Counted from the stretch's first letter, positions 1 to 9,072 are shown. The stretch: DNA of 64,000 nt from Streptococcus suis YS56 (GCF_000440115.1 NZ_ALMY01000065.1:1-64000), one strand, 5' to 3'. The notes: generated by a model from the letters alone, not told the origin. Translations and numbers: made by a program.

Positions 1-3000
1 GCTGCGTCTTTCTCTTCTGGTGTCATAGTTGACGCATCGATAGCTTTTTCTGCTTCTGCTTGTTTCGCTTCGAGTTCTTTGACCTCGTCTGCTAACTTGT
101 CAGCAATAGTATCTTTCGCTTCTGCCTTATCAGTAATCAAGTCAAGAGCCGCTTCTGCACCATTTTCTAGATCAGCTAGAGTAGTTTCACCTGCAGTTTG
201 TGCTGCTTTTGCTTCTTCAGGAGTAGTTGCTGCATCAACATTATCTTTAGCAACACCAGCTGCATCGTTCAATGCTTTCTTAGCAATTTCAGCTGCATCC
301 GTGATGTCTTTAACTGCCGCATCTTTTTGATCTGGAGTCAAGTCAGGATTGTTGGTGATAGCTGCAATTTCAGCATTCTTCTTGTCTTCAAGTGCTTTTG
401 TTTCGTCAGCCAATTTCTTGTCGATTGCTTCTTTCGCTTTCAACTGAGCCGTGTCTTTTTGGTTAACCTTGAACGGTACGCTCACTGAATCTGTTGTCTT
501 ATCTGGGTAAGTCACCGTTACAGGAACAGCAATGTCCGATTCTTGACCAGCAGGTGCTTTAACTGAAACTTCACCGGTTGGGCTTACTGAGATTTCATAA
601 CCAAGTGCTTCTTTTTCAGCTTTAAAGGCTGGATCGATTGCATAAGTTGTACCCGCAGGTGCAGTTGTTGCAGCTCCATTTGCATCGTTGATAACGATTG
701 GTTGTGTCACTGCTGTGCCACTGCCTGGTACCAAGCTAGTGTTTTCAGCTGCAGTAGCTGTCAAGGTATCTGCATATTTATCGATGATCACCTTAACGAC
801 TACATCTTTGTAAACATTTGACAAAGTGACAACACGAACTTTTACATCGTATTCACCTGGTGCTGTTGGAACTGTTTCACCTGGTGCCAGATCCATTTTA
901 TACATAGTTGTAGGATCCGCAACTACAGTATTAGAATTACCAGTATTGACTTTAACTTTTGCAAGGATTTCATCCTTGGTTACTGTTTCACCAGCCTGCT
1001 TTTTCAAAGTACCATCAGCAGTCGCATCCATGATGTGCGTTGCTTGACGATTATCAACATTGTTAACGTTAGTGTTTACAAATTCTAACTTGTTATTACC
1101 ATCGGTCACACCAAATGAACGGCTGTATACACCAACACCTGCTGTTGGTGTACCTGTTGCATAACCAACTGATTGATTTGCCTCAGCACTTGCTTCTGGA
1201 GTAATCGTGATACCTGCAATTGAACTCACTCTATTGCTAGGAGATTGATAATAGCTAATCGCATCTACACCATCTTTATCCTCAACAGTCACAACTTTTA
1301 CTTTATCAACATTATCTGCTGTGTAAGTTCCTGCTGCTACTGTTTGAATTGGCGAGCCCTTGAAGACATAAAGGTTTGATTTATCAATTCCAACTGTACG
1401 TGTATCGTTTACTGGTACCCAGTTGTAGATGGTCTGACCGTAAGGGTTGGTTGTCTCAACTTTGATTTCGTAGTTTTTACCTGCTGGGAGGGTGTTTAGG
1501 GTTGCTGTAGAAAGAGTTTGCTCGGCTGTTGTTCCTGTTAAGCGGTACCCTACGATTTTACGAGTGTACTCTGATGTAGGAACAGTCAGTGAACGGTTGG
1601 TATTTCCAGAACCACTTGTTACATCAATTGTCAGCTTGCCGAAGATATTTGCTTCTGTCAAGTCTGACGCTGCTGCAACAGTTAAATCTGTATTGTCAGC
1701 ACGTTTATCAGTGTAACCAACAACGAAGAATGGGTTACTATAGGATACGTTTCCAGCTGTATCGGTCATTTTAACGACACGTGAGTAGAAACGACCTGGA
1801 GCAACAGGGAACTCACCACTCAGCTTACCTTCGGCATCTAAACGAAGTTGATTACTGTTTTCTCTTCCTAGGTTTCCAGTTTCCGCAGACATCGGAGGAT
1901 GACCATTTGTAGTCAATGTCTCTGGTTTACCTGCTTCATATGCAGTGACATTTCCTGGCACTCCGTAAGAGATTGTTACAGCATCATTTTCTGGATCTGT
2001 CGCAAGGAATTTTCTTGTTACTTCAGATGTACCAAAATCTGGTGCAGTTTTACTACCTGAAGTTGATACTGCCTCTGTAGTTCCTGTAACATTACCAAAG
2101 ACAAAGAGTGCTTCAAGTTGTCTGTTATCGTCATTCTTAACAGTTGTTCCTGGATTGACACCGATGGTTGGCATGCTTGGTGCAGCATTAAGAATGACTT
2201 TAACAGTATTCTCAATCGTTTGGCCATGGACGTTTGTTGAAAGAACAGTCACATCATATGTCCCTGCTTCTGTAGGAAGAGAGCCTGTAACCGGAGTACC
2301 TGAAACAACAGTACCGTCAGCTTCAGCAACTTTGACATAATTTTTGATTTCATGCCAGATTTGCTTGCCAGCCTTATCAGTATCTGCAACGGTAGTAGAA
2401 GTACCTGTTGCACGAGCAGTTAGTGTAGAGTTGAAATGTTGCTCAAAGGCAATGTTTAAAGGACCTGCAGTAGCTTCGGTAGTAGAGCTTGTGTCGTTTC
2501 CACGTGTCACATCTGACTTAACTTTTGCAAGGATTTCATTAGCAGTCACTCCCGCCGTAACTGCTTTACGAACTGGATCCTCATCTGTTTTTACAACAGT
2601 ATACGGTACAAAAGTGAAGAGGGATTCTGCTGTCTCTGTACCAGAGGTAGCTTTAAACTTCCATGAGAAGGCATCCCCAGCGACTTTGATTGTATGACTA
2701 CCATAAAGAATACCCGTATCTGAATCTTGCAAACCAAAGTTTGTAGCATTCTTAATAGGGTAGTTTTCACCGTTCAAAATTTGAATGGTTGCCGCTGGAT
2801 TAGAAGCAGTTACACGCATTTGGCTGTCCGTCTGTGTCAATTCCTTACCAATCAGACCAAAATAGAAGTCTTGACCATTGTAAACTTGTTGTTTTACGTT
2901 GGTTGCGTAATCACGGATATGGTTTGGATAATCTAGACGAACTGCACCAGTGCTTGACGATGTTAGTGTAAGGGCTTGACTTGTCGCATCCAACATCGCC

Positions 3001-4124
3001 GTCAAGATTCCATCTTTATCGACTTTCAACATTTCAGCCGCAAGGTTTTGTGTGCTTGTGCGTACTGTGTCGATTTGGTCATCGAGTTCTGCTTCTGTTG
3101 CAGCGGTATTTGCCAAGACTTCATTAGCGGTAGCAGCTACTGCTTTCGTTTCGTTAGCAGCTGTTTCAAGGGCAGTGTTACCAGCTTGCTCTTTCGCTAC
3201 TTGGCGGAGAGCTTCGTCAGCAAGCAAGTCTGCTTCTAAAGACAATCGCATCAAGACATCACGGTTTGACAATTGTGATGCTGCAATCTCTTCTTCTTTA
3301 GATTTTTTCGTTACGGCAAAAACTAATATATTTGTTTGGTTTTCAACCAATTGAACAACAACTTTTGCCTTATCTTGAACCAATTCCCAACCAGAAGGCA
3401 TATTCTCAGATGCAGAAACTGTTACTTGTGTTTTAGCAGTATCATCAGTCGTTGTTACAGCTACAAGGTGACCTCTTCTGTCAACAGTTTCGTTCGCTTC
3501 ATTGACGTAATGCGTGATGTAGCTAAGGTATGCTGTGCGTTCTGTTTTGTTAGAAACTGTCTCAGTGGCTGCTGCAGCAACCGCAGCAGTATTCGCTACT
3601 TCAGAAGTTGCTTTTGTTGAAGTTTCAGATGCTGCTACAGTTGTTGAGTTTACTGTTTCAGAAGTCGCTGTTGATGTCTCTTCTGAAGTTGCTGCCGAAT
3701 CCTCAGTTGTTGCTACTTCTGACGTTGCTTTCTCAACGACAACTGTAAATACATTTTCAGCATTTTCAGTAACTGTTTCTTGACCCAAACCTGATACAAG
3801 TGCATACCCTTCTGGGACAAGATCAGTTGTCAAATTAGCGGTTGCTACGGCTGTTGCTTCTGTTGTTTGAACTGAAACATTTTTTGTTTGCGTATTGATT
3901 ACTGTGCCTGCTTGATCCACCACATTTACTGTGTAGGACACTGAGGCTAACCGCTCGCTTGGTACAACTGTTGATGTCGGTTCTGCTGTGTTCGCATGCA
4001 CAATAGGGCTACTTGCGATTGCTCCTCCAAAAATCACGTTAGCAATGACCGCCGAAGCTAAACCAAAGCTAAACTTACGAAAAGAAAAACGTTGTTCTTT
4101 TCTAAACATATCTTTACTAGACAT
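1..4124 (-). CDS. YSIRK-type surface adhesin with YPDG and DUF1542-like repeats (partial, C-terminus off left edge)
   Basis: An open frame of 1374 codons runs from ATG at 4124 (Shine-Dalgarno GGAGG at 4131-4135) off the left edge. Residues 12-36 are a YSIRK/GS-type signal (RFSFRKFSFGLAS, then a hydrophobic stretch and VHA), which directs secretion at the division septum. A Ser/Thr/Ala-rich segment follows, then several beta-type modules with repeated 'NEILAKVK...V/TG' phrases, and a YPD motif (VTVTYPDKTTDSV) typical of Rib/YPDG domains. From there to the edge the protein is helical, with repeats ending in TPEEKDAA / TPDQKDAA, like DUF1542. The family is normally anchored to the cell wall by an LPXTG motif; that end is not visible here. 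Likely role is adhesion or matrix binding, by inference. Antisense frames in this region are shadows. Confidence 0.88.
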   Translation of the reverse strand, partial: MSSKDMFRKEQRFSFRKFSFGLASAVIANVIFGGAIASSPIVHANTAEPTSTVVPSERLASVSYTVNVVDQAGTVINTQTKNVSVQTTEATAVATANLTTDLVPEGYALVSGLGQETVTENAENVFTVVVEKATSEVATTEDSAATSEETSTATSETVNSTTVAASETSTKATSEVANTAAVAAAATETVSNKTERTAYLSYITHYVNEANETVDRRGHLVAVTTTDDTAKTQVTVSASENMPSGWELVQDKAKVVVQLVENQTNILVFAVTKKSKEEEIAASQLSNRDVLMRLSLEADLLADEALRQVAKEQAGNTALETAANETKAVAATANEVLANTAATEAELDDQIDTVRTSTQNLAAEMLKVDKDGILTAMLDATSQALTLTSSSTGAVRLDYPNHIRDYATNVKQQVYNGQDFYFGLIGKELTQTDSQMRVTASNPAATIQILNGENYPIKNATNFGLQDSDTGILYGSHTIKVAGDAFSWKFKATSGTETAESLFTFVPYTVVKTDEDPVRKAVTAGVTANEILAKVKSDVTRGNDTSSTTEATAGPLNIAFEQHFNSTLTARATGTSTTVADTDKAGKQIWHEIKNYVKVAEADGTVVSGTPVTGSLPTEAGTYDVTVLSTNVHGQTIENTVKVILNAAPSMPTIGVNPGTTVKNDDNRQLEALFVFGNVTGTTEAVSTSGSKTAPDFGTSEVTRKFLATDPENDAVTISYGVPGNVTAYEAGKPETLTTNGHPPMSAETGNLGRENSNQLRLDAEGKLSGEFPVAPGRFYSRVVKMTDTAGNVSYSNPFFVVGYTDKRADNTDLTVAAASDLTEANIFGKLTIDVTSGSGNTNRSLTVPTSEYTRKIVGYRLTGTTAEQTLSTATLNTLPAGKNYEIKVETTNPYGQTIYNWVPVNDTRTVGIDKSNLYVFKGSPIQTVAAGTYTADNVDKVKVVTVEDKDGVDAISYYQSPSNRVSSIAGITITPEASAEANQSVGYATGTPTAGVGVYSRSFGVTDGNNKLEFVNTNVNNVDNRQATHIMDATADGTLKKQAGETVTKDEILAKVKVNTGNSNTVVADPTTMYKMDLAPGETVPTAPGEYDVKVRVVTLSNVYKDVVVKVIIDKYADTLTATAAENTSLVPGSGTAVTQPIVINDANGAATTAPAGTTYAIDPAFKAEKEALGYEISVSPTGEVSVKAPAGQESDIAVPVTVTYPDKTTDSVSVPFKVNQKDTAQLKAKEAIDKKLADETKALEDKKNAEIAAITNNPDLTPDQKDAAVKDITDAAEIAKKALNDAAGVAKDNVDAATTPEEAKAAQTAGETTLADLENGAEAALDLITDKAEAKDTIADKLADEVKELEAKQAEAEKAIDASTMTPEEKDA

Positions 4125-4189
4125 GAATTTCCTCCAATATTATAATAAGTTATACTATGTGTAGCTATTAGGATATCATCATACTTTAA

Positions 4190-4320
4190 GCCAAACAAAA
4201 ATACCCCCCCCTGCTTTAAAAAGTTAGCAGGGGAGGTATCTTCTGCGGTATGCTCATTTCCGAACATGGTTTGTCGGTCATCAGTAACAATTACTCTGCA
4301 AAAATCTACATAAGTACAAC
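4190..4320 (-). ncRNA. Candidate leader RNA or small RNA ending in a terminator upstream of the adhesin
   Basis: A good promoter (see 4327-4356) should start a transcript near 4320 that runs into a strong hairpin at 4201-4240 followed by a U-rich tract (TTTTTGTTT on the minus strand). The hairpin arms are ACCTCCCCTGCT and AGCAGGGGGGGGT, with an eight-G run on the 3' arm and one extra G bulged. The adhesin ATG lies about 65 bases further on. It could be a transcription attenuator for the adhesin or an independent small RNA of about 130 nt. No known RNA family was recognised. The 69-codon frame through it is not convincing as a gene. Confidence 0.5.
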
Positions 4321-4326
4321 GAGTAA

Positions 4327-4356
4327 ATTATAGCACAATTATATCTGAAAAAGCAA
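4327..4356 (-). promoter_or_regulatory. Promoter of the leader RNA
   Basis: On the minus strand TTGCTT (4351-4356) is followed after 18 bases by TATAAT (4327-4332), which is extended by a TG one base upstream. The extended -10 compensates for the weak -35. Transcription would start near 4320 and proceed towards the adhesin. Confidence 0.65.
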
Positions 4357-4599
4357 GAAAAATGCTTGGAATTCTCGTGTATTTTAACTTTTTTTGTAAA
4401 AATTTTACAGTTAGAATTTGACTTGGTTTTCTGAGCACGTTTTCATGTTATTTTTCTGAGAATGGGTGTCTTGTTTTCTTGGGTGGTTAACATCGTTTTC
4501 CGAATGTTTTCTGTATTCTTTTGTGTATTTTTCAAAAAGAGCGAACAAAACAACAAGGATATCCATGCGACAGGTGGAGAGGGGTGGCTCGATAGTTAC

Positions 4600-5000
4600 G
4601 CATCTATAAATAGAGGTACTTGAAATAGAGGTGCTTGGTTATAGGTGTTTTAGCAGAGGGGAGAATGATGGTGCATAGATATGTATTGACTGATGGAGGG
4701 ACAGGTGGGTGCTTTGATATATATGTCCAAGAAGAGTGCCAGGAGATTGAGGAGTTGTGCGTTGATGTATAGAGGCTTGGATATATGTGTATTGACAAAA
4801 GGGTGTGGTCATGGAGGTATAGGTGGGAGTGGAAAAGATGGTGTCGCTTGGATATGTATGTTTGAGTAGAAGAAGGGTGTTTTTGCATATATATGTTTGT
4901 TTAGGCGAAAGAAGAATGTTGGCGCTTATATATATGTGTTTGTTCAAGCAGAAGAAGGATATCGGCGCATAGATATGTGTGTAGGTTGTGTACTTTTATA
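4600..5000. repeat. Degenerate minisatellite, about 41-bp units
   Basis: This purine/TATATG-rich stretch repeats the phrase 'GCNTATATATGTGTTTGT...AGAAGAAGGATG'. The TATATATG cores near 4895, 4936 and 4977 are 41 bases apart; an upstream core near 4860 is 35 bases away, and more decayed copies extend to about 4600. A 41-base period does not keep a reading frame, so the long frames through it are not genes. The rest of the 1.2 kb gap (4125-5351) holds no credible gene. Confidence 0.7.
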
Positions 5001-5172
5001 TCTTTACATATCGAGGTTGGTTGTGGTGAATACAGGGGATTGAATTAAGCAAGGGACAGTTTTAGGTTATCGTATCAGCAGCCCACTCCCAAAATAACTT
5101 TAGGATTCTCAAATTTACAAACATAGATGTGTCCTGTTTTTTGATTCATCTGGATATACGAGTGCAAAACAC

Positions 5173-5203
5173 AAAAAACCTCGAAATAAGCAGTTTCCGA
5201 GGG
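5173..5203 (-). terminator. Intrinsic terminator of the rpn locus
   Basis: On the minus strand CCTCG and CGAGG flank a 14-base loop and are followed by TTTTTTG. It lies downstream of rpn and its 3'-end copies, so it probably ends that transcript. Confidence 0.6.
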
Positions 5204-5229
5204 AGTTGATAGATTCTGTAAATTTCAGG

Positions 5230-5333
5230 GCATGTTCTGCCTAGGCGATAATCTTGTCAGGCTGAATGGTAAAATCACGATTGCCGAAAAACTCGAACCA
5301 TTTTTTGACATCGTAGTCGGAAATGGTTTCGGG
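5230..5333 (-). repeat. Third, truncated copy of an rpn 3' segment
   Basis: This stretch is nearly identical to 5590-5696 and 5993-6095, the part of rpn that encodes 'ETISDYDVKKWFEFFGNRDF...PDKI'. It lacks both the N-terminal nuclease part and the following C-terminal tail, so it is a remnant of a cassette. Confidence 0.85.
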
Positions 5334-5351
5334 TTATATGGAGGGTGGATA

Positions 5352-5555
5352 TTAGCTATTTGCGTTCAACTCACTTTGAAGTTGGAGAACACGCTCGAGA
5401 GGAAGGTTTAGATTTTCAGCTATTGCGTCCGCTGGAAAACCAGACCTCAAGAAATTACGGGCAGAGGTGATTTGAAGTTCTTCACGTGCTTCCTCCTGTG
5501 CAGTCACCAAAGTGGCATAACTAACTTCAAGACTATCCAATTGCTTGTCCCACAT
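5352..5555 (-). CDS. Stand-alone Rpn C-terminal ORF (RpnS-like), 67 aa
   Basis: The ORF starts MWDKQLDSLEVSYATL and ends LPLERVLQLQSELNANS, both nearly identical to the last part of the full-length Rpn protein at 5715-6659, while the middle (about residues 19-50) differs. The ATG at 5555 has a strong Shine-Dalgarno sequence (AAGGAGG, 8 bases upstream). Upstream of the ATG the DNA is a copy of rpn coding sequence with no nuclease domain in frame. It may be only a duplication scar, but the good initiation signal and intact frame suggest it could be translated. In E. coli, short C-terminal Rpn proteins act as antitoxins; a similar role here is inference. Confidence 0.6.
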   Translation of the reverse strand: MWDKQLDSLEVSYATLVTAQEEAREELQITSARNFLRSGFPADAIAENLNLPLERVLQLQSELNANS

Positions 5556-5714
5556 GTCTTGTTCCTCCTTTGTCCAGGTTGTAAAGTCTAAGGCGTGTTC
5601 TGCCTGGGAGATAATCTTGTCAGGCTGAATGGTAAAATCTCGGTTGCCGAAAAACTCGAACCATTTTTTGACATCGTAATCGGAAATGGTTTCGGGTTAT
5701 ATGGAGGGCAGATA

Positions 5715-5954
5715 TTAGCTATTTGCGTTCAACTCGCTTTGAAGCTGGAGAACACGCTCGAGAGGGAGGTTTAAACTGTTCGATATGATATCAATATTAA
5801 CTCCAGCTAACAATAAATTGCGAGCAGAGTATATAAGTCCTTCTTCACGGCCTTCTTCACGGCCACGCTCCAACCCCTCTTCAAATCCGTCTTCTAATGC
5901 TGTCATCAGTGTAGCATAACTAACCTCAAGGCTATCGATTTGCTTATCCCACAT
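5715..5954 (-). other. Predicted internal translation product of rpn (79 aa, RpnS-like)
   Basis: Within rpn, codon 236 is an ATG preceded by AAGGAGG at 8 bases (visible as CCTCCTT in the + strand near 5963-5969). Translation from it would give a 79-residue protein covering MWDKQIDSLEVSYATL to the common stop. The same ATG and Shine-Dalgarno pair opens the separate downstream ORF at 5352-5555. Internal starts that make a C-terminal antitoxin are established for E. coli rpn genes; use of this one is inferred. Confidence 0.55.
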
Positions 5955-6659
5955 GTCTTTTTCCTCCTTTGTCCAGGTTGTAAAGTCTAAGGCGTGTTCT
6001 GCCTGGGCGATAATCTTGTCAGGCTGAATGGTAAAATCACGATTACCGAAAAACTCGAACCATTTTTTGACATCGTAATCGGAAATGGTTTCGGGCTGAT
6101 ATTTTTCTAACTCCAGAAAAGCCATTTTCAAGAGACCGTGCTGTTTGGAGCTGTTTTTGGGTTTGACTGTCAGCTCTTCATTGGTCTCCTCTTCACGCAA
6201 AGAAAAAATGTGGAAGGGCTTATCGTCGTCGAAATAATTTTTCTCCAAGAGAGCGATACCGTAAACGGGGTAAATCCTCTCGTGAGTGAAGTGGGTGTGA
6301 CCATATTCCTGCCGAATTTTTTCAACGTTATCATGCACCTGCGTACAAATGTAGGCCCACAAGCGATTGACGAAAGTCTTTTGCTTGGCAATCTGGATTT
6401 CAATGACAACTTGGGTCCCATCATCCAGCTTGACTAGAATGTCAGTCACAGTATAGAAGCCCTTGGGTAAATCATCATTTGGCAGGCGAATCTGATGACC
6501 GTCCAGCAGTTCAACTTCTTGAACAGGCAAGTCCAAAATATCTGAAATAAAAGCCTTGGTCACTTCCGTGTTTTGAAAAATTTTCTTGGCAACCGTGTCT
6601 TGTGTTGGTTTTAATAGGGTATGTCTCACTATACCACATCCTTTCATTTGATTTTTCAT
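5715..6659 (-). CDS. Rpn family nuclease / PD-(D/E)XK transposase-like protein
   Basis: The 314-residue protein has the N-terminal PD-(D/E)XK nuclease fold of the Rpn (COG5464, PDDEXK_2) family: the acidic residue in VTDILVKLDDG (D73) and the E-x-Q of VVIEIQ (E87) followed by a basic AKQK. Members are recombination-promoting DNases, and some E. coli Rpn proteins act in phage defence. The C-terminal third contains EGLERGREEGREEG and a small helical domain ending LPLERVLQLQSELNANS. The annotated ATG at 6659 has a poor ribosome site; GTG at 6629 (residue 11, before RHTLLKPTQ), preceded by AAAGGA, is a possible alternative start. Partial copies of its 3' end lie directly downstream. Confidence 0.85.
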   Translation of the reverse strand: MKNQMKGCGIVRHTLLKPTQDTVAKKIFQNTEVTKAFISDILDLPVQEVELLDGHQIRLPNDDLPKGFYTVTDILVKLDDGTQVVIEIQIAKQKTFVNRLWAYICTQVHDNVEKIRQEYGHTHFTHERIYPVYGIALLEKNYFDDDKPFHIFSLREEETNEELTVKPKNSSKQHGLLKMAFLELEKYQPETISDYDVKKWFEFFGNRDFTIQPDKIIAQAEHALDFTTWTKEEKDMWDKQIDSLEVSYATLMTALEDGFEEGLERGREEGREEGLIYSARNLLLAGVNIDIISNSLNLPLERVLQLQSELNANS

Positions 6660-6798
6660 GGTAGAGCCAGTTTTTTGTCTCTACTTATTTATTCGAAATC
6701 AAATGAAAAACTTTTCTATATATAGTATACCACAAATGAAAAAAGTAACCCACCACAAAATGTGATGAGTTCGTTTCTAGGTATGTACAAAATTTTCT

Positions 6799-7809
6799 TT
6801 ACAAATTTTCAAAAGCTAGACTTGGCTTGGCATTCAAATCCCAACCAGCAAAGTTTTCCTTGTTGTATTCGCTAACGGCTGCCAAGGCAATCATACCAGC
6901 ATTGTCACCGCAGAGGCGAAGCGGGGGAATGATGACCTCCACATCGGTGATTTCAGCTGCCAACCGCTCTCGTAATCCCTGATTGGCTGCTACACCGCCC
7001 GCTACGACCAAGGTCTTAACAGGGTATTTCTCCAAGGCCTTCTTGGTCTTAGCCATGAGAATGTCCATAACACAGGCTTGGAAAGAAGCTGACAGGTCCG
7101 CATTGGACAAGGTTTCCCCTTTCTGCTGGGCATTGTGGTAGAGGTTGATAAAGGCGGATTTCAAACCTGAAAAAGAAAACTCCAGATTATCTTCTTTTAT
7201 CATAGCACGAGGGAAGTCATAAATGTCTTGCCCCTCATGAGCCAATTCATCAATAATACGACCAGCTGGATAGGGGAGACCCATGACCCGCCCTACCTTA
7301 TCATAGGCCTCGCCAACCGCATCATCTCGCGTTTCACCGACAATCTTGTAGTCACCCGCCTCTGACACATAGACCAACTCCGTATGCCCACCGCTGACCA
7401 AAAGAGCCAAAAGCGGAAACTCCAACTCCTTGACCGCACGCGCCGCCATCAAGTGCCCTGCCATATGATTGACAGGAATGAGCGGCAAGCCATTAGCCCA
7501 AGCAAAGGCCTTGGCAGCCGACATCCCGACCAGCAAAGCACCGACCAAGCCAGGCCCATAGGTCACAGCCACAGCCGTCAAATCCTCTGCCGTCACCTCC
7601 GCCTCCAACAAGGCCTCCTCGATACAGGCCGTAATCACTTCCACATGGTGACGGCTGGCCACCTCGGGCACCACCCCACCAAACCGCTGGTGGCTGGCAA
7701 TCTGGCTGGCAATGACATTGGACAAAAGCTCCGCATCATTTCGCAAAACAGCCACCGAGGTCTCGTCACACGAAGTCTCAATCGCCAAAATCAATCTATC
7801 TTTCATCAC
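6799..7809 (-). CDS. tsaD: tRNA N6-threonylcarbamoyltransferase TsaD
   Basis: TsaD is the catalytic subunit that transfers threonylcarbamoyl to A37 of ANN-decoding tRNAs. The 336-residue product has the ASKHA fold start ([15 protein letters not shown]), the metal-binding His pair in NHMAGH, the [11 protein letters not shown] glycine loop and the C-terminal [13 protein letters not shown] and CGDNAGMIA motifs; length is normal. The gene is the last of tsaB-rimI-tsaD; its start overlaps the end of rimI by 11-14 bases (two adjacent ATGs at 7809 and 7806), which indicates translational coupling. TsaB, its partner, is two genes upstream. Confidence 0.97.
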   Translation of the reverse strand: MMKDRLILAIETSCDETSVAVLRNDAELLSNVIASQIASHQRFGGVVPEVASRHHVEVITACIEEALLEAEVTAEDLTAVAVTYGPGLVGALLVGMSAAKAFAWANGLPLIPVNHMAGHLMAARAVKELEFPLLALLVSGGHTELVYVSEAGDYKIVGETRDDAVGEAYDKVGRVMGLPYPAGRIIDELAHEGQDIYDFPRAMIKEDNLEFSFSGLKSAFINLYHNAQQKGETLSNADLSASFQACVMDILMAKTKKALEKYPVKTLVVAGGVAANQGLRERLAAEITDVEVIIPPLRLCGDNAGMIALAAVSEYNKENFAGWDLNAKPSLAFENL

Positions 7810-8236
7810 GTTCTCTCTTCATTAGCACCGCGTCCTCGACAGGATTACGGTAGTAGTCTTTTCGTTTTCCTATTTTGGTAAAAAGCTGGCGTGTATAGAG
7901 GGCCTGAGCTGCCCTATTGGACTCCCTCACTTCGAGGAAGATGTCCCCCTCCCAGTCCATCACAGCAGCCATCAGTTGACTGGCGATTCCCAACCTCTGA
8001 AAATCAATCTTGACAGCAATCTGCAAGATTTCCATCTCATCCAGCACCGTCTGCACAGCCAAAAATCCGACCAATTCCTGACCCTCATAAGCCAGATAAT
8101 AGTCCTCGTCCTGACTAGCCATACTGGACACAATCTGCTCCAAATTCCAAGGAGATTGGTCATAGACCGACTGCATAACTGCCAAAACAGCCTCTGCCAG
8201 ATTTTCCTGGCCATCATAGTGTTTAATCTCTATCAT
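7796..8236 (-). CDS. rimI: Ribosomal-protein-alanine N-acetyltransferase (GNAT family)
   Basis: The 146-residue protein has the GNAT acetyl-CoA fold: [16 protein letters not shown] corresponds to the Q/RxxGxG/A pyrophosphate loop, followed by [15 protein letters not shown], the signature of RimI enzymes. RimI acetylates the N-terminus of ribosomal protein S18. The ATG at 8236 overlaps the tsaB stop by 4 bases, so tsaB-rimI-tsaD form one operon, an arrangement common in Firmicutes. Substrate assignment rests on family and context. Confidence 0.92.
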   Translation of the reverse strand: MIEIKHYDGQENLAEAVLAVMQSVYDQSPWNLEQIVSSMASQDEDYYLAYEGQELVGFLAVQTVLDEMEILQIAVKIDFQRLGIASQLMAAVMDWEGDIFLEVRESNRAAQALYTRQLFTKIGKRKDYYRNPVEDAVLMKRERDER

Positions 8237-8916
8237 ACACGTTTGATATAACTTTCTGAGCCAGCTTGGTTGTCCTTGAGCCAGTTCTCCTCTGCCTCTA
8301 CTCGCTTGAGATAGTTGGGCTCAAAGCTGGTGACATCTACTGCTGGCAAGTCTTGACCAATCACCGCCAGCTGATAGGCAGACGGCAGACTAGTTTGGTA
8401 ATGGGCAGTCGGCAGAGCTTGCTCGATTTGCTCCTTAAAGTTCTCAACTTCTCCGACAAAGGTGATATTTTTCTTGCCAGACAGGCTAGATAGTAAGTCT
8501 TCAAAAGACCAGTAGCAGTCTGGCTCGACTGCTCTGCCATTTTCATAAACACCCGCATAGACACTGTTACGGCGGGCATCGATGAGGGGGACCACCAGAC
8601 CCGTCAGGCTGGGCGGAACCAGGGACTGAAGACTGGATAGCCCCACCAAGTCGATCTTGAGAGTGTAGGCCAGAGTCTTGGCAGTCGCCACCGCCACCCG
8701 CAGACCCGTGTAGGAGCCAGGCCCCTGAGCAACCACAATCCGCTCCAGGTCTTTGGGCATCCAGCCAACCTGTGCCACCAAAAAATCGACCACAGGCATG
8801 AGGCTGATACTATGATTTTTCTTGACGGCCAGCAGGGTTTCCGCCTGCAAACGACCGTCCTCCACCAAGGCAACCGATAAGGCCTGGTTGGAGCTGTCTA
8901 GGGCTAGTATTTTCAT
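8233..8916 (-). CDS. tsaB: tRNA threonylcarbamoyladenosine biosynthesis protein TsaB
   Basis: TsaB is the non-catalytic ASKHA paralogue that dimerises with TsaD for the t6A37 modification. The sequence opens with ILALDSSNQALSVAL and has VVAQGPGSYTGLRVAVATAKTLA, the family signature. It is 227 residues, usual for Gram-positive TsaB. First gene of the tsaB-rimI-tsaD operon. No clear upstream promoter was read; the region upstream ends at the terminator of the peptide island. Confidence 0.95.
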   Translation of the reverse strand: MKILALDSSNQALSVALVEDGRLQAETLLAVKKNHSISLMPVVDFLVAQVGWMPKDLERIVVAQGPGSYTGLRVAVATAKTLAYTLKIDLVGLSSLQSLVPPSLTGLVVPLIDARRNSVYAGVYENGRAVEPDCYWSFEDLLSSLSGKKNITFVGEVENFKEQIEQALPTAHYQTSLPSAYQLAVIGQDLPAVDVTSFEPNYLKRVEAEENWLKDNQAGSESYIKRV

Positions 8917-8982
8917 AAGTTTCTCTTTCTTTACAAGTCTACTCTCTATTGTAAGCTATCTTGGATATTTTTTCAAATAATG

Positions 8983-9014
8983 AAAAGACTGGGTTGTGCT
9001 TTCCCAGTCTTTTC
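8983..9014 (-). terminator. Terminator after the peptide island
   Basis: AAAAGACTGGG and CCCAGTCTTTT form an 11-bp stem around a 9-base loop. On the minus strand it follows the small membrane-protein gene at 9073-9276 and separates the island from tsaB. The stem is flanked by A and T runs and may work in both directions. Confidence 0.75.
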
Positions 9015-9072
9015 AGTGCTGTAGAATGAATAAGTACGAGTAAAGAGATAATAGCTCGAAAAACAGCCATAA

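Noticed and set aside
79..3783. Many + strand frames of 60-117 codons
   Set aside because: All are antisense shadows of the adhesin gene on the minus strand, with Ser/Val-rich composition produced by its Thr/Glu/Ala codons.
4058..4267. 69-codon minus-strand frame overlapping the adhesin start
   Set aside because: It runs through a terminator hairpin and out of frame into the adhesin; no Shine-Dalgarno sequence and no recognisable product.
4604..4947. Long minus-strand frames rich in HIYIS/TYISK
   Set aside because: They are translations of the 41-bp minisatellite; no ribosome site and the period is not a multiple of three.
4600..5000. CRISPR-like array
   Set aside because: Units are degenerate, spacing varies, and there are no constant repeats with unique spacers or cas genes.
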